NCBI RefSeq assembly: GCF_019320115.1
Contig: NC_089593.1
Coordinates: 31,107,720 to 31,171,719, forward strand
Origin: Miscanthus floridulus
Taxonomy: Eukaryota > Streptophyta > Magnoliopsida > Poales > Poaceae
Length of the DNA: 64,000 nucleotides
Direction of reading: 5' to 3'
Within the stretch, counting starts at the first letter, position 1. Every line of letters begins with the position of its first letter. Position numbers and translations under genes: made by a program. The notes under the pieces are model-generated. The model ran no database searches, was not told the origin of the DNA, and saw only the letters and a program-made list of their open reading frames with translations. Shown here one piece after another: positions 22,199-33,698 of the stretch.

Positions 22199-22381
22199 TC
22201 AGGAACTGTGAAGAACTGCAAAAGGTTCTACAGTTCGTGGGCGCACCAGGGTAAAGCCGGTCACTGTGTACGAGATGTTGGTGGCGAACACCGGTGATGT
22301 CCTCGCTGCGTATTTCTTCCCGGCGAAAGCCACCATGTACCCATCAGAAGAAGACTGGAACAGGGTGAAAGGGTTGTGCAT
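22199..22381 (-). other. Possible exon fragment, unrecognised
   Basis: A 60-codon minus-strand frame (MHNPFTLFQSSSDGYMVAF, then TSPVFATNISYTVTGFTLV) with higher GC than its surroundings. It lies in a ~550-bp stretch of copy A that is missing from copy B, so it was gained in A or lost in B. I recognise no family. It could be a captured exon or chance. Confidence 0.25.
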
Positions 22382-23168
22382 TAGTAGTCACTAGATGTGA
22401 TTCAATTCGATCATTCATTCAAGAATAACAAGCAACCGCAGTTCAATAATTCCACTCATACTTACTAGAAAAGGCACAAACATAGAACAATCATACCAGG
22501 GTGATTGCGAGTTTAGAACTCTGAGAAGCCAATTGCTTATTCAACAGAGGCTGTGTTTTTCCTGGTGGTCGTCATAGAAAATAGAGGCAGCAGTTTTTTT
22601 CATCGATTTCTGTTGTCTCGGCTGTTCATTCAGGGGCGGCACATTCAGTTTTAATACCTTGATTCCATTGTTTTGGAATATGCATGCATGTTGCGACAAA
22701 TCACTGAAGAAAATTTACACCACTGTTCTTGAGAAAAAAAAGGCACTGCCCAACCCAACCCAACGTTAATTACTTTGACCCAACCCAAGCAAAATGCAAC
22801 CAAAACAATGGCAGCACGTACGTATGAACTCCGGTCATGCCCAGCTAGTGACCGGGCCAGGTCCTTGCACAGAGATAATTCTACAGCGTCACGTTGGGGT
22901 CCTTAGCACCTTGCCAGCTTGGGCAAGAACGGTATTGGAATGATTGTAATTTCCCAAGTGTGAGGCAACGCTGGCTGTTTTCACCTCATCCCACTACATC
23001 TTCAGTGCACTAGGCCATCCTACTAAATTTAGAAGAATCCGAACCTGGCACAGTACCTAAAAAAATAATACTTCATACAAATGTGTAACTAAGGCCAAGC
23101 ATTAGTATTTTTCTTAGCCATATTCTCTAGAGAATCTTATTTTATCTCCTTTTCATGCTTTTTCTATG

Positions 23169-23200
23169 CATATATAAAAGATGCAACACAAGCATGCACC
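23169..23200 (+). promoter_or_regulatory. Duplicated TATA-containing host segment
   Basis: GCATATATAAAAGATGCAA here and GCATATATAAAAGACGCAA near 43130 in copy B are a conserved TATA box and surroundings, suggesting that a gene promoter was part of the duplication. In both copies the sequence that should follow has been replaced by transposon sequence. Confidence 0.4.
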
Positions 23201-23390
23201 GGAACAAACATGTCTGCTCCGTAGGAGGCGGCGGAAATATTATTCATAACAATACATATTATTTCTACATTTCCTACAAAATTTATTGAAATCGCTGCTC
23301 TTGCTAGTACCAAGGGAGTTGTTGAGGAGGATTGATATTCCACTGACCAGTTGGTTCTTGGTACCTCTGCTAGAACTCTTACTGGGGAGT

Positions 23391-24142
23391 TTAGTGGGGG
23401 CGTACATTGCTACCTGTGGATTGATTTTGAATTCTCCTTTTCTTCTCTTCCATCTCCCGACGCTTGTTCTCGATCACAATGGCCCTATCCACCAATGTTT
23501 GGAAGTCAGCATACACAACGGTCATCAACTGCAGTTGAAGTCCACCATTCAGTCCTTCTAGAAAGCGTTCTTGTTTCTTAGCATCATTATCCACCTCTCC
23601 TGGAGCATAGCGTGACAGCTGAGTGAACTTGTGACGATACTCACACACCGACATGGAGCCTTGCTTCAAGTTGCGGAACTCCTTTTTCTTGATTGTCACC
23701 ACTCCAGCAGGAACATGGTAAGATCTAAAAGCAGTCTTGAATTCATCCCAACTAATCTGATTTGCATCTTGTTGCCCAAATTGGAATGATTCCCACTGGT
23801 CCAAATCAGCTCCTTGAAGTTGATCGGAAGCATAAAGCACCTTCTCCTGGTCATCCCATGGGGCTATGTTAAGTTGTCGCTCCATAGCTCTAAACCAATC
23901 ATCAGCTTCCAGTGGGTCGCTTGCATGAGAGAATGTTAGCGGTGTCCCTCCATAAATTCACCACGCTTGTCCTCAGGTGGTGCTTGATGCGAGTTGTTGT
24001 ACACATTCTGAGCAATGGTCTGTAAGAGTTGAGTCTGTGTCATCAAAGCTTGTTCTATAGATAGAGGATTTGGTGGCGGTGGATTAGCATTGAGGGTATT
24101 TCTTCTGGAGCCACTTGAAGCATTTCTCCTGGTAGCAACCAT
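23391..24142 (-). pseudogene. gag: Ty3/gypsy gag fragment
   Basis: Starts MVATRRNASSGSRRNTL (24142) with a Pro/Asn-rich N terminus. A one-base frame change near 23940 follows, then the retrotransposon gag core: WFRAMERQLNIAPW, VLYASDQLQGADLDQWES, WDEFKTAFRSYHVP, FRNLKQGSMSVCEYRHKFTQ and KKQERFLEGLN. It ends at a stop (23391) before any CCHC zinc knuckle; decayed gag sequence continues to about 23280. Gag forms the particle in which reverse transcription occurs; this copy is dead. Confidence 0.88.
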
Positions 24143-24238
24143 TTGTTTGCAACATGTAGCACAAGTATTGGTTAAAATTCATGATCCTGAAGTCGTTTAC
24201 ATGATAAAACAGTCAATCTGATATTTTTTGGACGAGAA

Positions 24239-27200
24239 TGTAACACCTGGTTTTAAGGACAAAGCCGAATGCACACCATATGTGAGCCCTAGTAATCAAA
24301 CCTCACATATAACTACAAATGAAGGGGCAGTATCAATTCACAATGCTTAGTATATAACGAACTTAGCAAAAGAGATAACCTTAGAAAGCAATCAACGGAT
24401 AGACAACTCTGATCACCGGGTGCAGACTTCACTCCACTGGATCCAACTGACTGGTTGATCACAAGCCTAACTTCTCAAGTCTCTGACAAACTGTTATCCG
24501 GCCTGAGGTGTGGGGGAAATTGCAAGAGTGAGTCCATGTCGAACTCCGCAAATATAGCAACAAGGTAGTGTATTCCATAGCCACATGATCAAGTATAATT
24601 GAATAATAAATAGCTCAAAATAACTCAGTTAAGCATGATTTAACAACTGCTCATCTTTAGCGTAAGAATCCCTTGGCCGCTTGTGACCGTGAGCACGGCT
24701 GATATATCAGTTTATTAAACTCTGCGCAGAGGTGTACACTTTCACTGTGAGTCGTGAATTGCCCTTTCACCCGAGGTCGCGAGCCTCTTAACCCTCTACA
24801 AAGGAAGGCCGGCAGGGTTCACTATGAAGCCTTTCAAAGGTTCCGTCTAACCGAGAAGGGCCGTAGGGTCATCGGATATAGGAACCCCCCCTTCCAAAAA
24901 AGGCCGCTACCATAGCTAGGCTCAACAGGACATAGGATGTCCTATACCCAACTCGCAGTATCCTTTAAGCTGGCTAGAAAAAGACCTCATACTGAGCTAA
25001 AGCTAGAGCCATATAGCCCTCACAGCTGTACTGTAAGTCCTGAATGATCACTTACAAATGAGACCTTGTGGAGAGGGAATTTAACCCTCCTGTTGTTGCT
25101 AACAAGTCATCTTTTATGTTTATAGCATATTCATTAATCAAGTTTCAAGATCATGGTCACCGAAAGAAAACCCAAACTATACTTGCCTTAAACACCGATC
25201 CTTCGGTAAGCTTTAATCTTCAACGTTTTCTTCTTCTTCTTGATCTCCAACTTCTTATAGATCACCAATGCAAAACTCACCGACTGGACAAGACCGAAAA
25301 GCACCACACAATCACCCGAACAAGCATGCATAGCAAACATACTAGATTAGAACAATACACCAATCAATGAAAAGATTCGAAATCTAATCTACACATTGCT
25401 ACGATCACACAGACGCGAATGGCACACTAATCGGAGCTACGGTAAAACAAAAACATCTATCGAAGGATTTATGTTGGAAAGAAAACTATATGCTTTATCT
25501 ATTTTAATGATCATAAAACATGTATAAGATATCTTAGGGGAATATCTAAAATTGAGTTAAGTCATTTTATACTTGAGTTATTAGATTTAGAAAACTAAGA
25601 TAAATTAATCATATCTTAATTATAAATATTTTGATATCATTTATGCAAATTAAATTGAAATATAATAACAAATGAGAGTATATATATTCAAAGTATATAT
25701 GTCACATTTAAACTTGGCAAATTACAATTTAAAGACATACATGTTTATGTCACTAATTAATCATATTTTATTAATCAACATATCTCATATTATATAAAGT
25801 ATTTAAACTTTACTTTAGAAATATAGAACATGTGAGAGCATCTAATAGAACAATTATATTATGTCTCATAATTGATCTAAGCAAGTCATAATTAAAAAGG
25901 CATTAATGTTGGCATACGTCATATTTTATAATTATAAAAGATTATATATATACTTTTAGTCATTTAAACATCTATAAATTAAAAACATAAATCATGTGAG
26001 GGCATCTGTTCATACTTAACACATATGCAACATTCAACTAATTATAATCTAAGACTATACTGAAGTTACTGATTATTCAAATTAATATTTAACTTATAAA
26101 TTTCCAAGATGTGAGACATGTTAAACATCGCTACTAACACGTATCTCTCACTGCGATGAAACTCGCGCAATCGAATCGAAATCGAAAACCTAAATCAACT
26201 TTAATTAATCAGCGATTAATTAATTATAGGCATAATTAATATTTTAATAAAATAAATTCATCTATGAAAACTAATAGCGCTACTGTGTAGACCTCCATGA
26301 CACAAAACTAACGCAACTAGAACGAACTGAAACGGAATTAAAACGAAGAAACTACGCAGATTAAACGAACCGGTGGCAATACCGTAAATATGGTCATCTT
26401 CTTCCTTGTGACCTTCACGTACAGAACATGACCACGGATGGAGCTCCAGCTGGTGCAGGTCAGTCGGGGAGTAGCTTGCCCTTGGGGCGAAGACCGAAGG
26501 CTGGATGGGCATGGCCACGGCAGCGCGCTGGCCTGCATGGGACCCATGGTGGCGGCTAGGCCTGGCCGGGCGGCTCCAAACCGAGCCAGCCACGTATGTA
26601 CGCGCAGGCGGTGCATGGCGGTGGTGCGCAGGGTAGGCCAGGGCGAGGCGATGGCTTGCTGCGTGAGAGAGGCGAGCGTCGGGACACGAGGCATCGGCAC
26701 CGGGAGGAGGCTGGACGAGCAAGGACCGGGGCGCCCGATAAATGAAGAACACGCAGTCGTCCATGGATGACCTCTCCGGAAAAGAGGGAGAAAGGTTAGG
26801 GAAACGATGAAACGGTGATGGATTCGCGAAAAGAATGGCAAGACGGCGTAGAGAACGATGAGATCTACCTCGTGGTGGTGATGGTTTTCACCAGAGACGT
26901 CCGAGGTGGCCGGAAAAGCTCGTCGAAGGTTCGCCGGAAACCTAGTTGTGGGGAACTTCGGTGTCCGATCTACAGGGCTACGAGTGGCGGCTCGAAAACG
27001 GGCTGTACTTCTGGAATCCTCGCATCGAGGGCTACGCTGGCATATATATAGTGTAGGGTTTTGAGGTTGGTGGAAAAACAAGATATTTTATTATTTTCGA
27101 ATTTAATTATTTTCGGGATTAAGATAATTCCAGAAAAGTCCAGAATTGATTTTTTGCCCACCAAAAATACTCCGATGGCTCCAAAAATTCTAGAAAAATT

Positions 27201-27549
27201 CTCGAAGACACTTTTGAACATAATGAACCCAAATAAAGTTTTTAGAGCTCACGAAAATATTGTTGCAAAGATCAAGGAAAAATATTAAGCCCAAGGAAAA
27301 GGAATTTAATTCCAGAAAAGGTCGGAAATTTTTCCAGAGAGAAAGAAACATCGCTCTATCATATTTCAAAACCATTTGCACTCATAAACACCAAATGCAA
27401 CCAGCATGAATGCACAATCCCACATGTTGCTACCCCTATGATGAATTTTAATTTAAAAAATATTACTTTTCCTATGTTTCATGAGCACAAAAACCGATAA
27501 CCATTATTTTAACTCTATTTTCAAAAGTGCAAAATTTTAGGGTGTTACA
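24239..27549 (-). mobile_element. Solo LTR of a Ty3/gypsy family, perfect 5-bp TSD
   Basis: A 3,311-bp LTR, TGTAACACC...GGTGTTACA, flanked by GAGAA at 24234-24238 and 27550-27554. It sits between gag and the leader of the older gypsy element. No internal sequence adjoins it, so it is the product of recombination between two LTRs. The GC-rich stretch at about 26440-27050 carries only LTR-type open frames. Confidence 0.9.
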
Positions 27550-28392
27550 GAGAACTAACAACAGCAGTTCAGAAAAATAGTCATATCTCAAGTTCCAGAA
27601 ATCATATGAAGACAGTCCTTATATGGCTGGAAAGCTTATGAAATTCCCAACACCTTTCTTATATAACACTGTCCTAGATTCGGAGGTTAAGTTAGTCGAA
27701 AACATGACACAACTGAAACTGTTCAGACTCCCACACAGTGCAGAAAACTTCAACTTGTAAAGGCCATAACTCCCAAACCATAACATATACGAAGGTGATT
27801 ACAGTGGCATATGAAAGATACAAAAGTCTACTTTCATACATAAAACTTTCATGACTTTTGGACGTCCATATTTGGATGTCTAACCTGATTAACACAGACT
27901 GCTCAGAAAAACAACATGCACAAAGACGAGAAAAACAACCCAACTATCTAATCATTAATCCTTATGCCTTAGCACTATATATAAGTGAAATTGTGAAAAT
28001 GATCCACAAAATCATTGCAATCATTACAAAACATCCAAAACAAGCATAAGCATTAAGACAATCATTCAAACATTAAAGGTTCACAATTCAAGCATTGGGA
28101 CTCATTGACTCTACTCACGATACTAACGTTCTTGTTATATCAAGGGTTCAAACTCTAAGGATCCATCTTGATGTTGCGCAAGAATGTGGTAAGAGATAGT
28201 TCTAAAAGCATATCAAAGCAAGGAGTGAAGGTAATAACACGATTTAAAACAAGCCACAAGGAGAAGATGAATAACAAGGGTAGGTGTATAATATAGAAGA
28301 AGATAGCAAGGTTTATAGAACAAGGATTTTATAGCAAATTATAAATCTTAAACGACCATTTTCTAACTAAGGCTTGTGTCCTATAGTTGACC

Positions 28393-28409
28393 TAGCTTTG
28401 ATACGACTT
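28393..28409 (-). other. Degenerate primer-binding site (initiator-Met tRNA type)
   Basis: Directly inside the LTR end (28410) the minus strand reads AAGTCGTATCAAAGC; compare TGGTATCAGAGC, the common plant gypsy PBS. Confidence 0.6.
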
Positions 28410-31400
28410 TGTAGCACCCAGTTTTAAGGACAAAACTAGGTACATACTATATGTGTGTCCAGAAAGTCAATTCACACATATATAGTTACAAATGGAGGGG
28501 TAATATCAAAGACAATTTTTTATTATATAGCATATTGATATATTCATTACAAAAGACATAGTCTTACATCACATAATGTACTAATCTCTAAGCTTCGCCA
28601 ACTGGTTGATCACAAGCCTAACACCTCTTGGAAAACTCCATAGAAGAACCTTCATCTGGTACCCATCCGAGATTTTGCCAAAGTATTGAAATAAAACAAG
28701 CGTAATTAAGCTACTACCACTTAGCAAGCATAACATGAGAGGATGCAGGCTTAAAGGATACATGGTTGAACTCCGGTAAGCACTTTTAGTTGGTCACATT
28801 TTATTTTATTAAGCCTGAGTAAATAAGTAATGCTTAGGCTCCCAAATGTGAATGATTAGAGATATCAGCAATTTGAATTATAACCCAAACCATCCAAGTA
28901 ACCATCTAATCAGAAAGGATTCAGGCCGCTCTTGATCGAGAGCATGACTGTTATAACAGTTTAATTTAACACTCTGCAAAGGTTGTACAATTTTACCCAC
29001 GAGTTGTGATTCCCATATGCCAGCGTTTCCAAGGCCCATATCACCTCTACAAACAAAGTGCGGCAGGGTACACTACGTCTCCCAAGTCGTTCTAATAAGT
29101 AGCAACGGCTAAGGATTCCATCTCCCAAGTGTTATGGACCCCATCTCCAAGAACGACACTCATACATGTGGCACAGTACACACCTTAGGGATGTGACCCA
29201 TACCCATCATGGTACGCCCCTTTTGCCCTTTTGGTAAGCTGCTCACGAATTAGAACATATCATGTTTCTTAGCTAAGACTAGAGCCATGTAGTCCTCAAT
29301 ATTGTATGGTAAGTCCTGGGTTGCCGCTTAAAAATTAAGTCCTTATGGAGAGAAACCAGAGCACCAAAAAACCCAATGCTCTAGCCCCTTGGTTTCATGT
29401 TGCTAAAAGTATCTTTTAAATGTCAATTGCATAGATCATTTATCAAGACTATAGATCTTTAATAATTGTAGAGCAAGCTAAGCATAACTACCCACATGCA
29501 TAAGCCATAGGTAAACAAGGATTTTTGAAAACTTAGGTAAACAAGGATTTAAGGTGGACAATAACATGGTAGTAAATTGTAGGCGGTTCATTTAGACACA
29601 TGCACATGGTTATGGTTGCATTAATAGTGAATAGGAGTTAAGGAGCCTCATATTATACTTGCCTTCTTCTGAGTACTACTTCTAGTCTTGATCTTCAAAG
29701 TGCTTGCTCCCAGATCACCAACGTACAACTCACAATCTACTCGAGATCAAATAGCACCACACAAAGCATCCATACATACATGCATAACAAACAAATATAA
29801 ACTAATGAGAATAGTACACCAAATAGTAGAAACAGAAGTTGAAAGGCTTATAAATCTAATCTACGTGTTGCTAGGATCACACCGACGCGAAAAGCACTGA
29901 AATCGAATCTAAAACGTAGAAGATACGAAGAAAATGAGTTCTGTATGGTAATTCTGTAAATAAGAGAATCTGATTTTTGGAATAAAAATCGGATTTTGAC
30001 TCTGCTGATGGACTGCGGGTAGGATATGGCAAAACAGGGGTCTCTTTTGAAAATGTGCCGAAGCCAACTTTGTTGACCGGTATTGACCGGAGTCAACGTA
30101 GGATCTAGGCCGTTCATCCAGATTTGGATGGCAGGGGAAGATGGGGTCATTGGGGTGTTGTCCTGACGGTAGCTGCATGGCCGGCGTGAGTTTGACCTCA
30201 CCGGAGTTTGCCGAGGCGGCGATTCCGGTTGTGGATGGCCAAGAGAATGGCATGAGGAGGTTGCTAGGGTTCTCGCAAAGTCGATGAGGGTTTCTGCGAT
30301 GACGGTGGTTGTGCAAGAATGTTGCAGTGCACAATTTGGTGGCTCGGGTTCAAAGGAGAGCTCGTGCTCACGTTACAAGACGAGAGAGAGAGAGAGAGAG
30401 CTCAGTTCCAGCCGCTATCCTACTGCAATGCAAAGCCAGGCGGCGGTGTTAAGGCATTGGCGGAACATCGGTGAAGGAGATCGATGGGGCGGCAGCGGTG
30501 TTAACTAGGGTTAGGGCTCGAGGCACCCGAGACCACGGCAGTGGCTGCGATGTGGCTCAAAGGAGGCGGAGAGGAGCAACAGACTCGAATTTATAGCCTA
30601 GGGATGTGGCCAGGAAAGGAAAGGGAGGGATTCGAATCGAACGAAGAAGGAGACGGCGGGGGATTTCCTTCGAGCAGAGCCCGGCTCGGCCACAGGAGGA
30701 AGAAGGGTGGCAGGAGGCTAACGGCTGGGTCCCAAGCGTCAGCGACTGCAGCGTGGGGCCACATCGACAGTGAGGGCCTGAGAGGAGGGTAGGGCGCGTG
30801 TGGTTGGCGCTTGCGCCGCCTGCTCGAATGGGCCTCACGAGGAGGAAAGCAGGCTCGCAAGAGGAGAGAGGATGGTGGGCTGCACAGTTGGGCTCCTAGC
30901 CCGAGCGGAAGAGGGAGAGAGCAGGCCGTAAACTTGTTGCCCTGGCCGAAACACAGAAAGGGATGGAGCCCCTGGTACCCACGATGCAAGACATGGGCCG
31001 CACCATCAGGGACAGGTCCAGCCCACAAGATCAAGAAAGATTTAATTTACTAGGACTCTTATAGATGTTGTAATCCAAATAGAATACCTACCATATAGCC
31101 GACTAGGATAGTTTTCTTGTAACCCTATCCTTCAGAGTATATAAGGAGGGGCAGGGGTCCCCTAGTCAACAGGGTCATCCAAATCCAGATACAAATCCTA
31201 GGCTTAGCTTAGGTTTATCTCATCATAGTATACAAACCAACAGAGCACATGATGTAGGGTTTTACATTCATCTTAATGACCTGAACCTATATAAATCTTG
31301 TATCTTGTGTCTCTGTTACCATCTAGTTCTTAATCACGGCACACCTCTATCAAACACCAAGAATTATAAATTGGCAACGAAGAAAGCTTCAGTTTTAAGG

Positions 31401-32154
31401 CATTGGTCAAAGAAACCTCCAGAGGGTAAGGTCATGGTGAATGTTGATGAAGCTTTCGATGAAAATGGTGGCTGCGGAAGTGTTGGCCCTATTATAAGAG
31501 ATTGTTCTGGAGGTGTCTTAGCAGCAGCCCACAGCTTCGTACCACATCTTGTTGATGCACCGATGGCGGAGGCTTATGCGCTGAAGGAGGGATTGATGCT
31601 AGCACAGCACATAGGGTGCAACCGATTAATCATCCAATCAGATTGCATGGAAGTGGTACAAATTATGAAGGATGGAGGCTTCTCAGCGAATTCGGCAGCT
31701 GCAATATATGATGATTGCAATATCATATGGAGTGGTTTTCAAGATATGTCTATTGAACATTGTAGTAAAGAGGCGAATCAGGTGGGTCACAATCTAGCTA
31801 GAAGAGCTCGGCAATATAAGAAAAATTGTACTCGGGTCGATGAGCCCCCTAGCTTTATTTTAGATTCCTTGATCAACAATGTAACTATCTTGAATGAATA
31901 AAGTTTGCCGTATTGCTTCAAAAAAACTAGTTTGCAAAACCATTTCAAATTTGTTTTGAATTTTGGCAAATACCACTCACTACAAAACCTCAATGCACCA
32001 GCATGAATACATAAACATGTTGCTAGACTTATGATGAATTTTAATTTCAATAAAAATACTATTTTCCCTAGGTTTAAATGTGCACAAAAATATATAATTA
32101 AATCAATTTAATTCTATTTGAAACAAAGGCAAATTTTAGGGTGTTATTATTACA
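28410..32154 (-). repeat. 5' LTR of the truncated gypsy element
   Basis: Right edge TTAGGGTGTTATTATTACA, left edge TGTAGCACCCAGTTTTAAGG. It aligns at both ends with the solo LTR (for example TTTTAAGGACAAA and ATGATGAATTTTAATTT). It contains a (GA)n run at about 30384-30401, a GC-rich block at 30400-31000 and a retro-insert at about 31054-31925. Confidence 0.8.
31054..31925 (+). mobile_element. RNase H (RVT_3)-bearing retro-insert in the gypsy LTR
   Basis: Contains a plus-strand frame to 31901, usable from ATG 31434: MVNVDEAFDENGGCG, RDCSGGVLAAAHSF, MAEAYALKEGL, IIQSDCMEVVQIM and EANQVGHNLARRA. This is the RNase H-like (RVT_3) domain common in plant non-LTR retrotransposons, with Asp, Glu and Asp visible and His in the last position, as often in this family. 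GAATAAAG then six or more A residues end the insert, suggesting a polyadenylated RNA origin. ACTAG on each side (31049-31053, 31926-31930) could be a short target duplication. The upstream part has a TATATAAGGAGG promoter-like segment. Either a 5'-truncated LINE or a retroposed chimeric transcript. Confidence 0.6.
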
Positions 32155-32489
32155 TCATTCCATAGCGTATAGGTAATAAGTTTCCAAGGATTTTCTTATG
32201 TTGCTGACTCGCTGTACAAGTGCTTGGATTGACAGGGCCGAAGCTCACCAAGCCGCATGCAGTCATGCTTTTTCTTGTGCCGGTTACTCAAAATATCTCT
32301 GGTTGTCATCCTCCTAATTTCACTCTCCCAACCTTGACTGGACGCAGGAAAATGCTACCGAAACAACAACTGTGTCGCCCGCCCAGCAGCTCACGACCGG
32401 GGGCTATACACTAACGACCTAGTCGAGCAATAAGAGAATTCCAATGCGTCAAGTTGGGTTTTGACACTAAATAGGAGTAAGTTCTTCGA

Positions 32490-32861
32490 TGCAAAGGAAG
32501 AAGCTTTGCCGAGTGCCTGAACTTTGACACAAGGCAAAGGAAGAAGCTTTGCTGAGTGCCTGAACTTTGACACTCGGCAAAGAAGCATAGTTTGCCGAGT
32601 GCCTGAGATTTGACACTCGGCAAACGCGCCGTGACCGTCTCCACTCCGTCACGTTACTTTTTTTCATCGAGCGTCGGTTTCAGCTCTTGGCAAAATCTTT
32701 GCCGAGTGTCCAATAGAAAACATTCGGCAAAGAGCCGTTTGCCGGCACTGTAGATGACGTGCTGTTTGCGGAGTGTTACACTCGGCAAATCCTTTGCCGA
32801 GTGTTTTTTGGGCTTTGCCGAGTGCCTGTGGCACACAGCAAAGCGACTGTTTCCGGTAGTG
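32490..32861. mobile_element. Deleted CACTA remnant, TTTGCCGAGTG family
   Basis: About ten copies of TTTGCCGAGTG(CC) or its inverse CACTCGGCAAA, ending GTTTCCGGTAGTG, a CACTA right tip. Copy B of the duplication lacks this block at the equivalent place (TTCTTCGATGGGAC...GTTCGTGTTTAG, about 44537-44580). The left tip is lost. Confidence 0.8.
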
Positions 32862-33153
32862 AAGTTCGTGTTTAGAAGGGCAGAATCTGTCGGCAGACTA
32901 GGTCTAGCCGGGTCGAAACCTAGCATCACTGTCGGAACTGAATTTGACGGAGGGTAATCGGCAGTGATGGCCTTCTATATCGCTGCTGGTTCTCAGACCT
33001 GGCTAAGATAGGAAGATGTCATTTGCCAGGTCAAGGTTATACCCGATAGTGATATGTGGCACTTTTTTTTATTTCTACTGATGGTTTTGAGAACCGCCAT
33101 TGTGAAAGACCAGTGAAAATTAGCAATTTCACTGGCATCACTTAAGAACCACC

Positions 33154-33154
<1 letters not shown>

Positions 33155-33208
<54 letters not shown>
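33155..33208. repeat. (TG)n(TA)n microsatellite
   Basis: Compound dinucleotide repeat; overlapping open frames that read alternating Tyr-Ile are artefacts. Confidence 0.9.
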
Positions 33209-33211
<3 letters not shown>

Positions 33212-33486
33212 CACTAACGGTATTCTTAATGTTGTTGCCATTGTAAATCGATCTACATTAACGACATGCTTACACAAACCACCAGTGTATTATTATTTAT
33301 CAGAATTTGCAAATTTGGCAGGAAATAGCAAAAAAAATATTAATCTAAGAGAGGCCCACCAACCAACCCACGCGGTCGCAAGTCACGGTTCATGTGTTTT
33401 TTCGTGTGAAATACAGACGTGTGCAGTTATTGGGATCAAACTCACAACCTCAGACCTCACACCTCACACGTTCATTCCTTAACCAC

Positions 33487-33698
33487 TACCCTCCTTTCGT
33501 CCGATACAAAGTGTTATTCTAGCATTCAAAGTCCTAAAAATGTCCATTAGAGGCAACCATCTAGATTTCACCTAGGTACTTTCTATCCGTATTCCCAACC
33601 GACTAGAAGGCATTATGAGCTACCTTTTTGTTGGGGTATTTGGTCTTTTACCACTTGCATTGGTATTTCTAGAATGACACACTTTGTGAGGTGGAGTA
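33487..33698. mobile_element. Stowaway-like MITE
   Basis: Left end TACCCTCCTTTCGTCCGATA followed by CAAAGTGTTATTCTAG; right end CTAGAATGACACACTTTGTG then AGGTGGAGTA. The inverted repeats span ~30 bp with TA at each edge. It is 212 bp long with no coding capacity. Confidence 0.8.

Larger units (their letters stand above)
23230..32154 (-). mobile_element. Truncated Ty3/gypsy retrotransposon with nested insertions
   Basis: On the minus strand, a 5' LTR (32154-28410, ends GGTGCTACA) is followed by GTCGTATCAAAGC, a degenerate initiator-Met tRNA primer-binding site, then leader sequence (to 27550). The leader is broken by a solo LTR (27549-24239) and continues into gag (24142-23391). Everything beyond gag, including pol and the 3' LTR, is missing; the left edge lies near 23200-23280 against copy-A host sequence. 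The LTR ends are related to those of the solo LTR. Confidence 0.8.
21870..32900. repeat. Segmental duplication, copy A (interrupted)
   Basis: Host sequence blocks at about 21880-22190, 22790-23200, 32270-32485 and 32862-32880 match copy B (34750-44600) in the same order and strand. Examples are GCGTGTCGCTGT, GCATATATAGCTCATC, TACAGCGTCACGTTGGGGTC, GTATTGGAATGATTGTAATT, TGCACTAGGCCATCCTA and GAAGTTCGTGTTTAGAAG-type strings. Copy A is filled by a gypsy element and a CACTA remnant absent from B; B is filled by CACTA 2. Confidence 0.85.

Noticed and set aside
26258..27081. Long minus-strand frames in the solo LTR
   Set aside because: GC-rich LTR sequence with no conserved domain; the frames lie in a noncoding repeat.
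30284..31053. Several GC-rich frames on both strands
   Set aside because: They lie within the LTR of the truncated gypsy element and overlap each other in low-complexity sequence.
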